Assembly (NCBI GenBank): GCA_029881855.1
Contig: JAOULU010000015.1
Span: forward strand, 1 to 12,460
DNA: 12,460 bases
Reading direction: 5' to 3'
Source: Nitrosomonas sp.
Lineage (GTDB): Bacteria; Pseudomonadota; Gammaproteobacteria; Burkholderiales; Nitrosomonadaceae
The notes beneath the pieces are model-generated. The model ran no database searches and had not been told where the DNA came from. It saw only the letters and a program-made list of their open reading frames with translations. Made by a program: the position numbers and the translations under genes. Shown here in pieces: positions 4,508 to 12,460 of this stretch. Position 1 is the first letter of the stretch. Each line of letters starts with the position of its first letter.

Positions 4508-6727
4508 CTATCCGTTTCCTGTATCCAAAAAGCTGCGTAATCGCTCTGAACGGGCAGGATGACGTAGTTTACGCAGTGCTTTAGCCTCTATTTGCCGGAT
4601 ACGCTCACGCGTGACATCAAACTGTTTGCCCACTTCTTCTAGTGTATGGTCAGTATTCATTTCAATACCAAATCGCATACGCAGCACTTTAGCTTCACGT
4701 GGTGTTAACGAGTCGAGTATATCTTTTGTGACGCCACGTAGACTAGCATAAACCGCAGCATCTGCGGGCGCCATTGTAGCAGCATCTTCAATAAAGTCGC
4801 CTAAATGTGAGTCTTCATCGTCACCAATGGGTGTTTCCATAGAAATTGGCTCTTTGGAAATTTTGAGAATCTTACGAATCTTCTCTTCTGGCATTTCCAT
4901 TTTCTGTGCCAGCACAGCTGGTTCTGGCTCTTGTCCAGTTTCTTGCAGAATTTGGCGTGAAATACGATTCATTTTATTGATTGTCTCAATCATATGTACT
5001 GGAATACGTATGGTACGTGCCTGATCCGCAATTGATCGCGTAATGGCCTGGCGTATCCACCATGTGGCATAGGTAGAAAATTTGTAACCACGACGATACT
5101 CAAACTTATCCACAGCTTTCATCAAGCCAATATTACCTTCCTGGATAAGATCAAGAAACTGTAGGCCACGGTTAGTGTATTTCTTAGCAATAGAAATTAC
5201 CAAACGTAGGTTGGCTTCGGTCATTTCTCGTTTAGCTCGACGTGCTTTCGCCTCACCCGTCGACATCTTACGATTAATTTCCCTTAGATCTTTGATTGAG
5301 ATTCCAATTCTTTCTTTTAACGAGAGTAAATTTTGCTGCTCTTCCATAACTGCAGGCTTATAGTGCTCTAGCGCCTGACAATATGGCTTTTCAGATTCAA
5401 TTTCTTGCGTTACCCAATCAAAGTTTGTTTCATTACCGGGAAAGGTTTTAATGAAATGACTGCGTGGCATTCCGGCCTTTGAAACACATAACTCCATGAT
5501 TCTACGCTCGAATCTACGAACATCCTTTACTAGAGAGCGCTGCATATTACAGAGTTTCTCCACTAATTTCGCAGAAAAACGTATTGCCATTAGTTCAGCA
5601 GAAAGCTTTTCCTGTAACAGCATGTATTGTGTAACATAAGGACCATCTTTCTCAAGAATAGTCTGCATTTCAAAATATACTGTGCGAATAACCGTAAACC
5701 GCTCTAGCGCATCAGCCTTTAATTTTAATAAGTTTGCTGTTGCGATTGCCTCGGAGTTTTCATCATCCATATCATTAGAATCCAGCTCTTCTTCCAATGA
5801 CTCATCAGAAACCTCTTTATTAACAATATCTTGATCATTTGCATCAAGCAATCCGTCAACAACTTCGTCGATACGTAAGCTGTCTCTTTCAATCTCATAG
5901 GACAGGTTGATAATGCCAGCAATAATAGGTGGACATGCAGAAATCGCCTGTATCATGTGGCGCAAACCACCCTCAATACGCTTGGCAATTTCTATTTCAC
6001 TTTCACGCGTCAATAATCCGACCGAACCCATTTCTCGCATATACATACGGACAGGGTCAGTAGTACGACCAAATTCCGAGTCTACCGTAGAAAGTGCAGC
6101 TTCCGCCTCTTCTGCCACATCTTCATCAGCAACCGTTGATGCGGCATCTGACATCAGTAACGTTTCAACATCCGGCGCTTCATCATGCACAGAAATACCC
6201 ATGTCATTGATCATACTAATGATGCCTTCTATTTGCTCAGCATCCAGCATGTCATCTGGCAGATGATCATTTATTTCTGCGTATGTTAAGTAACCACGTT
6301 CTTTACCAAGCACAATCAGTCTTTTCAGACGCATTCGCCTTGCTTCAACATCTTGCGACTGCTCATCACCATCTTTAGCTGTAGAAGCAGATTCAAGACC
6401 CGAAAGCTGGTCTTTAATTGCGGTTGCTTTACTTTTCTTAGTCGCTTTTGTTCTGGTCTTTTTTGTTGTCTCAGGTTTTACAGCCTTAGCAGCAATTACC
6501 GATTTAGCAATTTCTGCCACACTATCAGGTGCTTTAGTCCGCGTTTTCTTTACCGTCTTCTCTTCTGCAGTCTGAATAGCAGATTTTTCTTTTGATTCTG
6601 CTTTACCTGTTAATTTGCTTACTGTTTTTTTCACCACTGTCTTTTTATCGATGACCTTTTCTTTAACAGCCGCCACTTTTTTATTAATTTTTCCATCTGT
6701 TGCCTTGACCGCTTTTGTCTTTGACAT
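4508..6727 (-). CDS. rpoD: RpoD, housekeeping sigma70
   Basis: A 739-residue primary sigma factor. It has a Lys/Ala/Thr-rich extension at 1-125, including two copies of KKTRTKA (60-66, 89-95). Region 1.1 is at about 127-195, and region 1.2 has [19 protein letters not shown] (224-242). A long non-conserved region at about 260-480 contains an acidic patch (305-325). Region 2 has [22 protein letters not shown] (506-527) and [24 protein letters not shown] (553-576), and region 4.2 has [20 protein letters not shown] (699-718). It is over 100 residues longer than E. coli RpoD, mainly by the basic N-terminus, a betaproteobacterial trait. The frame is open to 6772, but the ATG at 6727 (MSKTK) is the better start: the upstream 15 residues are hydrophobic, unlike any sigma70 N-terminus, and overlap a promoter-like -10 element. 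Confidence 0.97.
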   Translation of the reverse strand: MSKTKAVKATDGKINKKVAAVKEKVIDKKTVVKKTVSKLTGKAESKEKSAIQTAEEKTVKKTRTKAPDSVAEIAKSVIAAKAVKPETTKKTRTKATKKSKATAIKDQLSGLESASTAKDGDEQSQDVEARRMRLKRLIVLGKERGYLTYAEINDHLPDDMLDAEQIEGIISMINDMGISVHDEAPDVETLLMSDAASTVADEDVAEEAEAALSTVDSEFGRTTDPVRMYMREMGSVGLLTRESEIEIAKRIEGGLRHMIQAISACPPIIAGIINLSYEIERDSLRIDEVVDGLLDANDQDIVNKEVSDESLEEELDSNDMDDENSEAIATANLLKLKADALERFTVIRTVYFEMQTILEKDGPYVTQYMLLQEKLSAELMAIRFSAKLVEKLCNMQRSLVKDVRRFERRIMELCVSKAGMPRSHFIKTFPGNETNFDWVTQEIESEKPYCQALEHYKPAVMEEQQNLLSLKERIGISIKDLREINRKMSTGEAKARRAKREMTEANLRLVISIAKKYTNRGLQFLDLIQEGNIGLMKAVDKFEYRRGYKFSTYATWWIRQAITRSIADQARTIRIPVHMIETINKMNRISRQILQETGQEPEPAVLAQKMEMPEEKIRKILKISKEPISMETPIGDDEDSHLGDFIEDAATMAPADAAVYASLRGVTKDILDSLTPREAKVLRMRFGIEMNTDHTLEEVGKQFDVTRERIRQIEAKALRKLRHPARSERLRSFLDTGNG

Positions 6728-6772
6728 ATTAAGTTCCAATAACATGGATAAATAAAAGCCGAAAAATGCCAA

Positions 6773-6781
6773 ATTATATCA
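6773..6781 (-). promoter_or_regulatory. Extended -10 promoter before rpoD
   Basis: On the minus strand the gap between dnaG and rpoD contains TGATATAAT, a perfect extended -10 (TG-N-TATAAT). No good -35 lies 16-18 bp upstream, as is allowed for this class. Transcription would begin near 6766, about 40 nt before the rpoD start, letting rpoD be made separately from rpsU and dnaG. Confidence 0.5.
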
Positions 6782-6819
6782 AATATTACTGGCACTTCGC
6801 ACTAATTTCATAATATTGT

Positions 6820-8583
6820 TTATCGTTTAAGTTCTTGCTTTTCCCCTTCAGTCAACATATTTAGGGGCTTGCTATGTAATTCAGCTATTCGTTTATTACG
6901 TTGCATGTCTTTAAGTATTAGTAGCGCACCTGAAAACTCTGCTTCCAGATCAATCGAATCATCCCATTCAAGTATTTCACTCTCGATACTTTCTAACAAA
7001 GCCTTATATGGGCTGTCTTGCAAATAAGTTAATATCGAAGCAGTAGCATCACTATCTGTAACAGCGGGATACGTATCAAGCATTTCAATTAATAATTTTA
7101 ACGCCAATACTTCTTCATCTTCTCTACAGCCAACCAAGAAACTTCTATCCAGTTTGTTAATATAGCTTGGCTTATAAAGAAGCACTTGTATCAACCAACG
7201 GTAAGGGGTAACCGGCGCCCTCCTCGGTATAGTCCCCCGTGTACGTGGCTTTGGGCTGCGCTTAATCTGCAATAACTCCGCTAACTCTTCCTGACTCATC
7301 CCACTTAGTTGAGACAACCGCTTTATAAGCATTAATACCAAGGCGGGTGCTTTTACCTGCTGCAACAAAGGCTTTACATCACGAACTAATTTGGCGCACC
7401 CTTCACTACTTTGGAGATTGGTATCTCGTGATAGCTCCTTAAACAAAAATTCTGATAATGGCATGGCTTGTTTAAGTTGTTGTTCAAAAGCCTGCTGGCC
7501 AAACTTACTAACATAACTATCTGGGTCTTCACCTTCTGGTAAAAAAAGGAAACTTAAATATTTACCATCAACCAGTTGTGACAAGCTATTTTCCAAAGCA
7601 CGCCATGCTGCTTTCTTTCCTGCTTGATCGCCATCAAAGCAAAAAACAATATTATCCGTTTGGCGCATTAATTTTTGTATGTGGAAACTGGTTGTTGCCG
7701 TACCCAATGCTGCCACCGCATAATTGACACCATGCTGGGATAGTGCCACGACATCCATATACCCTTCCACGACAACAACACACCCAGCATCCCGTATCGC
7801 ACGACGTGCAGCGAAAAAATTATAAAGCTCTCTACCTTTTTCAAATAGTTTCGTTTCAGGTGAGTTAAGATACTTTGGCTCTTCTTGTTCAATAACCCGC
7901 CCCCCAAAACCTACAATCATTCCTTTTTGGTTCAGAATTGGAAACATAATACGATCTCTAAAACGATCATATTGTTTCCCGCCATTCTCACTAATGACTA
8001 TCAACCCAGCATTTATTAATAAATTTTGCGTAGATTCTGATTTGTAATCAGGAAAAGCTGCGTCTAAGTTTTGCCAATTAGCGGGAGCATAACCTATTGC
8101 AAAACGTGCTGCAGTTTCTCCTGTTAACCCCCGTTTCTTGAGATAATCAATAGCCTTTTTTGAAACTTTAAGTTGCTCCCGATAGAAACGAGTTGCAATT
8201 TTCATCACATTAAATAAATCTTGTGAAGACACTTCAGAGTCGTCACCATATTCTTCTTTAGAAGAATATGGCAAATTACTAGGCTCTGGCTGTTGCTCGG
8301 GTACCGACATTCCCATATAGGATGCCAAGTCATTAACCGCTTCAACAAAAGTCAACCCACTATACTCAATTAGAAAATTGATTGCGTTTCCATGCGCACC
8401 ACAACCAAAGCAATGATAGAACTGTTTGGTTTGGCTTACTGTAAACGAGGGAGTCTTCTCACTATGAAACGGACAACATGCCACATAATTAGCGCCCGCT
8501 TTCTTGAGAGGAACGTGGCGATCAATCGTTTCCACGATATCCAAACGATTCAGCAAATCATGTATAAAAGGCTGAGGAATCAT
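6820..8583 (-). CDS. dnaG: DnaG, DNA primase
   Basis: A 587-residue bacterial primase that makes RNA primers at the fork with DnaB helicase. The N-terminal zinc-binding domain has the CHC2 ligands C37, H40, C58 and C61 (CPFH...CFGC). The polymerase core has the basic EPKYLNSPET motif (235-244) and the TOPRIM acidic residues in VVEGYMDV (E273) and FDGDQAGKKAA (D317, D319). The C-terminal part from about 450 is the helicase-interaction region and is less conserved. The length is normal. The start at 8583 gives MIPQPFIHDLLNRLDIVETI, matching primase N-termini; no Shine-Dalgarno is visible upstream (CTTCGATAG precedes ATG). Poor initiation of dnaG inside this operon is also known in E. coli. It lies 84 bp after yqeY and 92 bp before rpoD in a macromolecular-synthesis unit. 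Confidence 0.97.
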   Translation of the reverse strand: MIPQPFIHDLLNRLDIVETIDRHVPLKKAGANYVACCPFHSEKTPSFTVSQTKQFYHCFGCGAHGNAINFLIEYSGLTFVEAVNDLASYMGMSVPEQQPEPSNLPYSSKEEYGDDSEVSSQDLFNVMKIATRFYREQLKVSKKAIDYLKKRGLTGETAARFAIGYAPANWQNLDAAFPDYKSESTQNLLINAGLIVISENGGKQYDRFRDRIMFPILNQKGMIVGFGGRVIEQEEPKYLNSPETKLFEKGRELYNFFAARRAIRDAGCVVVVEGYMDVVALSQHGVNYAVAALGTATTSFHIQKLMRQTDNIVFCFDGDQAGKKAAWRALENSLSQLVDGKYLSFLFLPEGEDPDSYVSKFGQQAFEQQLKQAMPLSEFLFKELSRDTNLQSSEGCAKLVRDVKPLLQQVKAPALVLMLIKRLSQLSGMSQEELAELLQIKRSPKPRTRGTIPRRAPVTPYRWLIQVLLYKPSYINKLDRSFLVGCREDEEVLALKLLIEMLDTYPAVTDSDATASILTYLQDSPYKALLESIESEILEWDDSIDLEAEFSGALLILKDMQRNKRIAELHSKPLNMLTEGEKQELKR

Positions 8584-8617
8584 CTATCGAAGGTAATCAA
8601 TAACACCCAGCAATCAC

Positions 8618-8649
8618 GCTAGAAAAAAATGATAATAAACCTTTCTAGC
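8618..8649 (-). repeat. Inverted repeat in the yqeY-dnaG gap
   Basis: GCTAGAAA (8618-8625) and TTTCTAGC (8642-8649) are a perfect 8-bp inverted repeat with a 16-nt loop that holds a run of T on the minus strand. No T-run follows the stem. It could be an attenuating or mRNA-processing hairpin between yqeY and dnaG, comparable in position to the weak terminator before E. coli dnaG. Confidence 0.45.
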
Positions 8650-8659
8650 ACATCAGCAA
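8632..8659 (-). promoter_or_regulatory. Weak candidate promoter before dnaG
   Basis: On the minus strand TTGCTG (8654-8659) and TATTAT (8632-8637) are 16 bp apart. The -10 is good and the -35 poor, and the elements overlap the inverted repeat at 8618-8649. Confidence 0.3.
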
Positions 8660-8667
8660 AACAGCAA

Positions 8668-9114
8668 TCAGGTAGCTATCTTCCCTTTAACAAGGGCTGA
8701 TACCCTACCCATATCCGCACGTCCGGCGAGTTTAGGTTTTAACACCGCCATAACCTTGCCCATATCTTGCATGCCCTTTGCTTCAGCCAAAGTAACGGCT
8801 TCTGCCACCAATGACTCCACTTCTGCGTCGCTCAATGCTTGCGGCATATAAGTAGTTAATACAGCGATTTCATTGTGCTCGACTTGTGCCAAATCATTCC
8901 GCCCAGCTGCTTCATATTGTGTAATAGAGTCTTTTCGTTGTTTGAGCATTTTCTCGATCACGGTAACCACAGCCACATCGTCAAGCTCAATACGCTCATC
9001 TATTTCACGTTGTTTAATCGCTGCTTGCAACAGTCGAATAGTGTCTCGCTTTTTTACATCACCAGCACGCATAGCGGCTTTCATATCATCGGAAATTTTC
9101 TGTTTCAGACTCAT
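8668..9114 (-). CDS. yqeY: GatB/YqeY domain protein
   Basis: A 148-residue stand-alone YqeY protein, all-helical, related to the C-terminal tRNA-binding region of the amidotransferase subunit GatB. The whole length matches the family: MSLKQKISDDMKAAMRAGD at the start, RDTIRLLQAAIKQREID (23-39), the ITQYEAAGR segment (64-72), AVLTTYMPQALSDAEVE (84-100) and the closing DMGKVMAVLKPKLAGRADMG block (117-136). The exact role is not established; a link to tRNA or aminoacylation quality has been suggested for the fold. It sits between rpsU and dnaG, a common arrangement in proteobacteria that have it. The gap to rpsU is 90 bp and to dnaG 84 bp. No clear Shine-Dalgarno precedes the ATG at 9114. Confidence 0.93.
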   Translation of the reverse strand: MSLKQKISDDMKAAMRAGDVKKRDTIRLLQAAIKQREIDERIELDDVAVVTVIEKMLKQRKDSITQYEAAGRNDLAQVEHNEIAVLTTYMPQALSDAEVESLVAEAVTLAEAKGMQDMGKVMAVLKPKLAGRADMGRVSALVKGKIAT

Positions 9115-9204
9115 AATGAAAATTATTTATGTCAATGAATCCACTTTAACAATAACGGACATACAACGAAACCACACATCAAGAAATATTTTCTGCTTAT
9201 CTTG

Positions 9205-9417
9205 TTAATAAAGCTTAGGTGGTAATAATTGACTACGTAGCCTCTTATAATTACGCTTTACTGCGGCTGCAAGCTTACGCTTACGCTCTGCCGTTGGCTT
9301 TTCGTAAAACTCACGCGCACGTAATTCTGTCAACAACCCAGTTTTCTCTATAGTACGCTTGAAACGACGCATAGCAACTTCAAATGGTTCGTTCTCTTTG
9401 ACTTTGATAGTTGTCAT
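9205..9417 (-). CDS. rpsU: Ribosomal protein S21
   Basis: A 70-residue, highly basic small-subunit protein that helps mRNA binding near the anti-Shine-Dalgarno end of 16S rRNA. The sequence is canonical: [20 protein letters not shown], then the [24 protein letters not shown] type segment, then [13 protein letters not shown]. The C-terminal LLPPKLY is of the longer betaproteobacterial/gammaproteobacterial type. GGAGAG (9429-9434, minus strand) lies 11 nt before the ATG. It is the first gene of the minus-strand unit running through yqeY, dnaG, rpoD and tRNA-Ile2. Its predicted promoter is an extended -10 element overlapping the tsaD promoter, so expression of the two genes may be mutually exclusive at the polymerase level. 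Confidence 0.98.
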   Translation of the reverse strand: MTTIKVKENEPFEVAMRRFKRTIEKTGLLTELRAREFYEKPTAERKRKLAAAVKRNYKRLRSQLLPPKLY

Positions 9418-9500
9418 AAGTATGCAAACTCTCCGGTAACAGTTAATATATAATCAGTATTTATAAACTACGCCACATATTCGGCGAAGAAAAGCTTTTC

Positions 9501-9509
9501 AGTATAACA
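9501..9509 (-). promoter_or_regulatory. Extended -10 promoter of rpsU
   Basis: On the minus strand TGTTATACT is an extended -10 (TG-N-TATACT, one mismatch to TATAAT). The -35 position is poor. Transcription would start near 9494, giving a leader of about 77 nt before rpsU. It lies opposite the tsaD -10. Confidence 0.55.
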
Positions 9510-9526
9510 CTTAGCATTCTGTTATA
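9503..9526. repeat. Inverted repeat joining the rpsU and tsaD promoters
   Basis: TATAACA (9503-9509) and TGTTATA (9520-9526) are perfect complements separated by 10 bp. Each arm contains the extended -10 of one of the two divergent promoters, so the dyad axis is the centre of the intergenic control region. The symmetry may follow simply from the two similar -10 boxes, or it may also serve as an operator. Confidence 0.5.
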
Positions 9527-9528
9527 AA
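9520..9528 (+). promoter_or_regulatory. Extended -10 promoter of tsaD
   Basis: TGTTATAAA is an extended -10 (TG-N-TATAAA, one mismatch). Its -35 position (9500-9505) coincides with the rpsU -10 and is not consensus. The start of transcription would be near 9535, leaving a leader of about 16 nt and no Shine-Dalgarno before the tsaD ATG. Confidence 0.5.
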
Positions 9529-9550
9529 AGGGCTTCCCCTACTTTTTCCA

Positions 9551-10588
9551 ATGATAGTTTTAGGTATCGAAACTTCCTGTGACGAAACAGGTATCGCACT
9601 TTACGATACCCAACACGGCTTATTGAGCCACACCCTGCACTCACAAATTAAAATGCACAGCGAATATGGCGGCGTTGTACCTGAACTCGCCTCGCGCGAC
9701 CATATCCGACGTATACTCCCATTAATCAAGCAGACCTTAGCTACCGCAGAATGCACGCTGCAGGATATTGATGGCCTGGCTTATACACAAGGCCCTGGTT
9801 TAGCTGGTGCGCTTTTAGTCGGTGCCAGTGTTGGCGCCGCATTGAGTTTTGCACTTAAAATTCCTGCCCTTGGCATTCATCATCTTGAAGGTCATTTATT
9901 ATCCCCTTTGTTATCTACACCAGCGCCCTGCTTTCCATTTGTTGCACTGTTAGTTTCTGGTGGTCATACCCAGTTAATGCAAGTTAATGGTGTCGGTCAC
10001 TATAAATTATTAGGTGAAACCGTTGATGATGCGGCGGGAGAAGCTTTTGACAAAACAGCGAAATTATTGGGTTTAGGCTATCCGGGTGGCGCAGCGCTAT
10101 CTAAACTCGCTTATCAAGGTCAACCTGGCCGCTTCAAACTACCGCGCCCCATGCTCAATAGCGGAGATCTTAATTTCAGTTTTAGTGGTCTTAAAACTGC
10201 CGTACTTACTTTAGTCAACAAACAAGAAATTACCCAACAAACACGTGCGGATATCGCTCTAGCTTTTCAGGAAGCAGTAGTGGAAGTGTTGACAGAAAAA
10301 GCCTTAAGCGCTTTGTCACAAACGGGTTTTACACAGCTTGTTATAGCAGGTGGTGTAGGCGCTAACAAACAATTACGCGAGTATCTTACAGATATGGTCA
10401 CTGCAAAAGGCTCCACTGTATTCTATCCAGAACTTGAATTTTGTACCGACAATGGCGCCATGATTGCATTTGCCGGCGCTATGCGATTACGAGCCTCAAA
10501 GTATAAAGATCATCAACCGGCCAATAGTTTTACAGTCAAAGCACGATGGGATTTAGAAATGTTGACAGGAACCTCAAGCTCGGAATAA
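9551..10588 (+). CDS. tsaD: TsaD, tRNA N6-adenosine threonylcarbamoyltransferase
   Basis: A 345-residue Kae1/TsaD/Gcp protein of the ASKHA fold. With TsaB and TsaE it transfers threonylcarbamoyl from TC-AMP to A37 of ANN-decoding tRNAs, which include the tRNA-Ile2 in this window. Visible signatures are the start [18 protein letters not shown], the metal-binding histidines H111 and H115 in [10 protein letters not shown], the glycine-rich VSGGHTQL (135-142), the [18 protein letters not shown] block (163-180), [11 protein letters not shown] (208-218) and the ATP-site IAGGVGAN (265-272) with CTDNGAMIA (298-306, D300). Length is normal. The ATG at 9551 is the family start; no Shine-Dalgarno is visible and the leader is predicted to be very short. 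It is divergent from rpsU and converges on plsY with only 5 bp between the stops. Confidence 0.98.
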   Translation: MIVLGIETSCDETGIALYDTQHGLLSHTLHSQIKMHSEYGGVVPELASRDHIRRILPLIKQTLATAECTLQDIDGLAYTQGPGLAGALLVGASVGAALSFALKIPALGIHHLEGHLLSPLLSTPAPCFPFVALLVSGGHTQLMQVNGVGHYKLLGETVDDAAGEAFDKTAKLLGLGYPGGAALSKLAYQGQPGRFKLPRPMLNSGDLNFSFSGLKTAVLTLVNKQEITQQTRADIALAFQEAVVEVLTEKALSALSQTGFTQLVIAGGVGANKQLREYLTDMVTAKGSTVFYPELEFCTDNGAMIAFAGAMRLRASKYKDHQPANSFTVKARWDLEMLTGTSSSE

Positions 10589-10593
10589 GCCTC

Positions 10594-11196
10594 CTAACTC
10601 TTCTGACCAATGCGTCCTTCCTTGCCTTCCATTAAATTTACAATATTTGACTTATGCCGCCAAACCAGCACAAGCGACATCAACAATACAGCAATGACAC
10701 TACTCCCCAAACCAAGTATTACCAATGTATAAATTGGTGTAAGCGTAGCAGCCACTAAAGCTGATAAAGATGAATAACGCCAAACATATGCAACCAACAC
10801 CCACGTTGCCATTGCCAACAAACCTACCCACAAACTTAAACCAAGCAAAACACCAACTGCGGTCGCCACACCTTTGCCACCCTGAAACCGTAAAAAAACC
10901 GGAAAAATATGCCCAAGGAATACTGCCAGCGCAACCGCTGCCACACTTTCACCCCCTAAACCCCAAAGTGGTGCATAATACTGTGCCAACACCACGGCCA
11001 ACCAGCCCTTACCCGCATCACCCAACAAGGTTAAAATTGCCGCCGCTTTCTTGCCACTACGCAAAACATTGGTTGCCCCGGGATTTTTTGAACCATAGGT
11101 ACGCGGATCGGGTAATTTAAAAAGCCAACTGGCTATCACTGCAAAAGAAACTGAGCCCAGCAAATAAGCCAACAGTATAAAAACAAACATTGTCAT
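10594..11196 (-). CDS. plsY: PlsY, acyl-phosphate:glycerol-3-phosphate acyltransferase
   Basis: A 200-residue inner-membrane enzyme that transfers an acyl group from acyl-phosphate to glycerol-3-phosphate, the first step of phospholipid synthesis; PlsX supplies the donor. The three family motifs are present: GSKNPGATN (35-43), GHIFPVFLRFQGGKGVAT (95-112) and the C-terminal HKSNIVNLMEGKE (181-193). About five hydrophobic helices are visible, the first at about 3-24. The frame extends five codons further to a GTG at 11211, but the ATG at 11196 is preferred because AAGGTGG (11208-11214) then serves as Shine-Dalgarno and MTMFVFILLAYLLGS matches PlsY N-termini. It is tail to tail with tsaD and divergent from folB, an arrangement found in many proteobacteria. 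Confidence 0.96.
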   Translation of the reverse strand: MTMFVFILLAYLLGSVSFAVIASWLFKLPDPRTYGSKNPGATNVLRSGKKAAAILTLLGDAGKGWLAVVLAQYYAPLWGLGGESVAAVALAVFLGHIFPVFLRFQGGKGVATAVGVLLGLSLWVGLLAMATWVLVAYVWRYSSLSALVAATLTPIYTLVILGLGSSVIAVLLMSLVLVWRHKSNIVNLMEGKEGRIGQKS

Positions 11197-11227
11197 TAGG
11201 ATTAACACCACCTTAGCTTAACAAAAC

Positions 11228-11257
11228 AAAATAGAATAGAATCACGGTTTACTTCAA
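11228..11257 (-). promoter_or_regulatory. Weak candidate promoter of plsY
   Basis: On the minus strand TTGAAG (11252-11257) and TATTTT (11228-11233) are 18 bp apart, each four of six to consensus. The start would be near 11221, shortly before the plsY Shine-Dalgarno. No comparably good promoter was found for folB in the 142-bp plsY-folB gap. Confidence 0.33.
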
Positions 11258-11338
11258 GAAACACATTCAATGAGCATTCCCAAAAACTTCTCACCCACAC
11301 ACCAAAACAATACGCTTATTTTAGCCTCATAATTATTC

Positions 11339-11701
11339 ATGGATACTATTTTTCTACACGACTTTAAAGCTAAAGCCTTAATTGGAATTTATCCTTGGGA
11401 ACGCAAGGTTGCACAAACCATTCAGCTAGATCTAGAAATCGCACTACCATCTAGCAAAGCATGTAAGACAGATAACATTGAAGATGCGCTTGATTATGCA
11501 TTAATTGTAAAACGCATTAATACAGTTCTAGCAGAAAAACATTTCTCACTACTTGAAGCACTCGCCGAACATATCGCACACACCATTTTGAAAGAATTTG
11601 GTTCACCCTGGGTGAAAGTTAGCATCGCTAAATTAGGGATAATACGTGGAGTGAAAAAATTGGGAGTGAGTATTGAGCGGGGTTCAATACCAATCCAATA
11701 A
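11339..11701 (+). CDS. folB: FolB, dihydroneopterin aldolase
   Basis: A 120-residue T-fold enzyme that splits 7,8-dihydroneopterin into 6-hydroxymethyl-dihydropterin and glycolaldehyde for folate synthesis. It begins MDTIFLHDFKAKALIGIYPW, the typical FolB start. Residues corresponding to the known active site are visible: E21 after YPW, Y53 in LDYALI, the pterin-anchoring glutamate in LLEALAE (E73/E76 area), and K98 in IAKLG. The length matches the family. No good Shine-Dalgarno precedes the ATG at 11339. The gene is divergent from plsY and convergent with queC, whose stop lies 58 bp beyond; no clear terminator is seen in that gap. Confidence 0.96.
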   Translation: MDTIFLHDFKAKALIGIYPWERKVAQTIQLDLEIALPSSKACKTDNIEDALDYALIVKRINTVLAEKHFSLLEALAEHIAHTILKEFGSPWVKVSIAKLGIIRGVKKLGVSIERGSIPIQ

Positions 11702-11759
11702 CAACTCTTCCCAGCTATAAAGGCAAGCGGCCCTAAGTTTGTCACTAAATTTTCTGGTG

Positions 11760-12440
11760 TTATGTCGATGAATCATAACGTGTTATATCTAATACACCCG
11801 CCGCCTCAAATCCCGCCCGACGAATCCGACAAGAATCACAAACGCCACAAGCCCGCCCTGCTTCATCGGCCTGATAACATGAGACCGTTAAGCCATAATC
11901 AACACCTAATGCAATGCCAGTTTGAATTATTTCTTCCTTAGATAGATTAATGAGTGGCGCATGGATGACAAATTTATTGCCGTTAATTGCTGACTTGGTT
12001 GCCAAATTGGCCATATGCTCGAATGCCTGAATGTATTCTGGACGGCAATCAGGATAGCCAGAATAATCAACAACATTGACACCAACGAAGATATCTTGGC
12101 TGTTGAGAGTTTCAGCCCACGCCAACGCAAGGGACAACATGATGGTATTACGTGCTGGAACATAGGTGACGGGAATGTCAGTGTCTTCTCTTACGGCCGG
12201 GATTTCGATGGATTGGTCTGTAAGCGCAGACCCTCCAAATGTTGTTAGATCAATTTTGATGATTTTATGCGTAACAACACCCAAAGCTTGGGCCACATCT
12301 TTTGCCGCCGTTAATTCAGATTCATGCCGTTGGCCGTAATTCACACTAAGCGCGTAACATTCAAATTGCTTATCTTTTGCTATGGCCAGTGTTGTTGCAG
12401 AATCGAGTCCGCCAGATAACAATACAACTGCTTTTTTCAT
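11760..12440 (-). CDS. queC: QueC, 7-cyano-7-deazaguanine synthase
   Basis: A 226-residue N-type ATP pyrophosphatase that converts 7-carboxy-7-deazaguanine and ammonia, using ATP, into preQ0 in the queuosine pathway. The PP-loop motif SGGLDS is at 9-14. Family blocks include SVNYGQRHE (32-40), [14 protein letters not shown] (90-103) and [17 protein letters not shown] (120-136). Four zinc ligands are present, C188, C198, C201 and C204, in SCYQ...CGVCDSC. Length is normal. The ATG at 12440 gives the canonical [14 protein letters not shown], with GGA 8 nt upstream. Only 20 bp of upstream sequence are in the window, so its promoter, and whether another que gene precedes it, cannot be seen. Confidence 0.98.
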   Translation of the reverse strand: MKKAVVLLSGGLDSATTLAIAKDKQFECYALSVNYGQRHESELTAAKDVAQALGVVTHKIIKIDLTTFGGSALTDQSIEIPAVREDTDIPVTYVPARNTIMLSLALAWAETLNSQDIFVGVNVVDYSGYPDCRPEYIQAFEHMANLATKSAINGNKFVIHAPLINLSKEEIIQTGIALGVDYGLTVSCYQADEAGRACGVCDSCRIRRAGFEAAGVLDITRYDSST

Positions 12441-12460
12441 TTAATTCCAAAAAAGATGAA

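Noticed and set aside
6353..6595. Open frames antisense to rpoD, including one opposite the Lys-rich extension
   Set aside because: They arise from the Lys/Ala codon bias of rpoD read backwards; no ribosome binding site or domain.
10770..11120. 116-codon open frame antisense to plsY
   Set aside because: Low-complexity Pro/His/Leu sequence produced by the complement of a hydrophobic membrane gene.

Overview
The window is an ordinary-looking chromosomal housekeeping region of an AT-leaning proteobacterium, most likely a betaproteobacterium. I infer this from RpoH, whose sequence and acidic linker are of the betaproteobacterial type, and from RpoD, whose long Lys/Ala/Thr-rich N-terminal extension is typical of that class. 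A Nitrosomonadales- or Methylophilales-like organism would fit, but I cannot fix the family. No insertion sequence, phage gene, CRISPR array or broken gene was seen.

Layout. Positions 2-3168 (+): the 3' end of ftsY, then ftsE and ftsX (overlapping by 4 bp), then rpoH under its own promoter with a near-perfect CIRCE (HrcA operator) in the leader. Positions 3169-4408: a roughly 1.2-kb pocket between the convergent rpoH and rpoD units. It holds a small exported cysteine-rich protein gene (+), a bidirectional terminator, and a 53-residue two-helix membrane protein gene (-). Positions 4409-9434 (-): a macromolecular-synthesis unit read in the order rpsU, yqeY, dnaG, rpoD, tRNA-Ile2(CAU), ending at a terminator. 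Positions 9551-10588 (+): tsaD, divergent from rpsU through overlapping back-to-back extended -10 promoters. Positions 10594-11196 (-): plsY, tail to tail with tsaD. Positions 11339-11701 (+): folB. Positions 11760-12440 (-): queC.

How the genes work together. FtsY targets membrane proteins, and FtsEX couples ATP hydrolysis to cell-wall hydrolysis at the septum. RpoH and RpoD are the heat-shock and housekeeping sigma factors. S21, primase and sigma70 link translation, replication and transcription. TsaD makes t6A and QueC makes a queuosine precursor, both anticodon-loop modifications, and the tRNA-Ile2 needs lysidine modification. PlsY begins phospholipid synthesis and FolB acts in folate synthesis.

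The least ordinary parts are the HrcA operator in front of the heat-shock sigma gene, the Cys-rich exported protein with its dyad-containing upstream region, the unannotated-looking 53-aa membrane protein, and the overlapping tsaD/rpsU promoters. I recognise no complete new system here.
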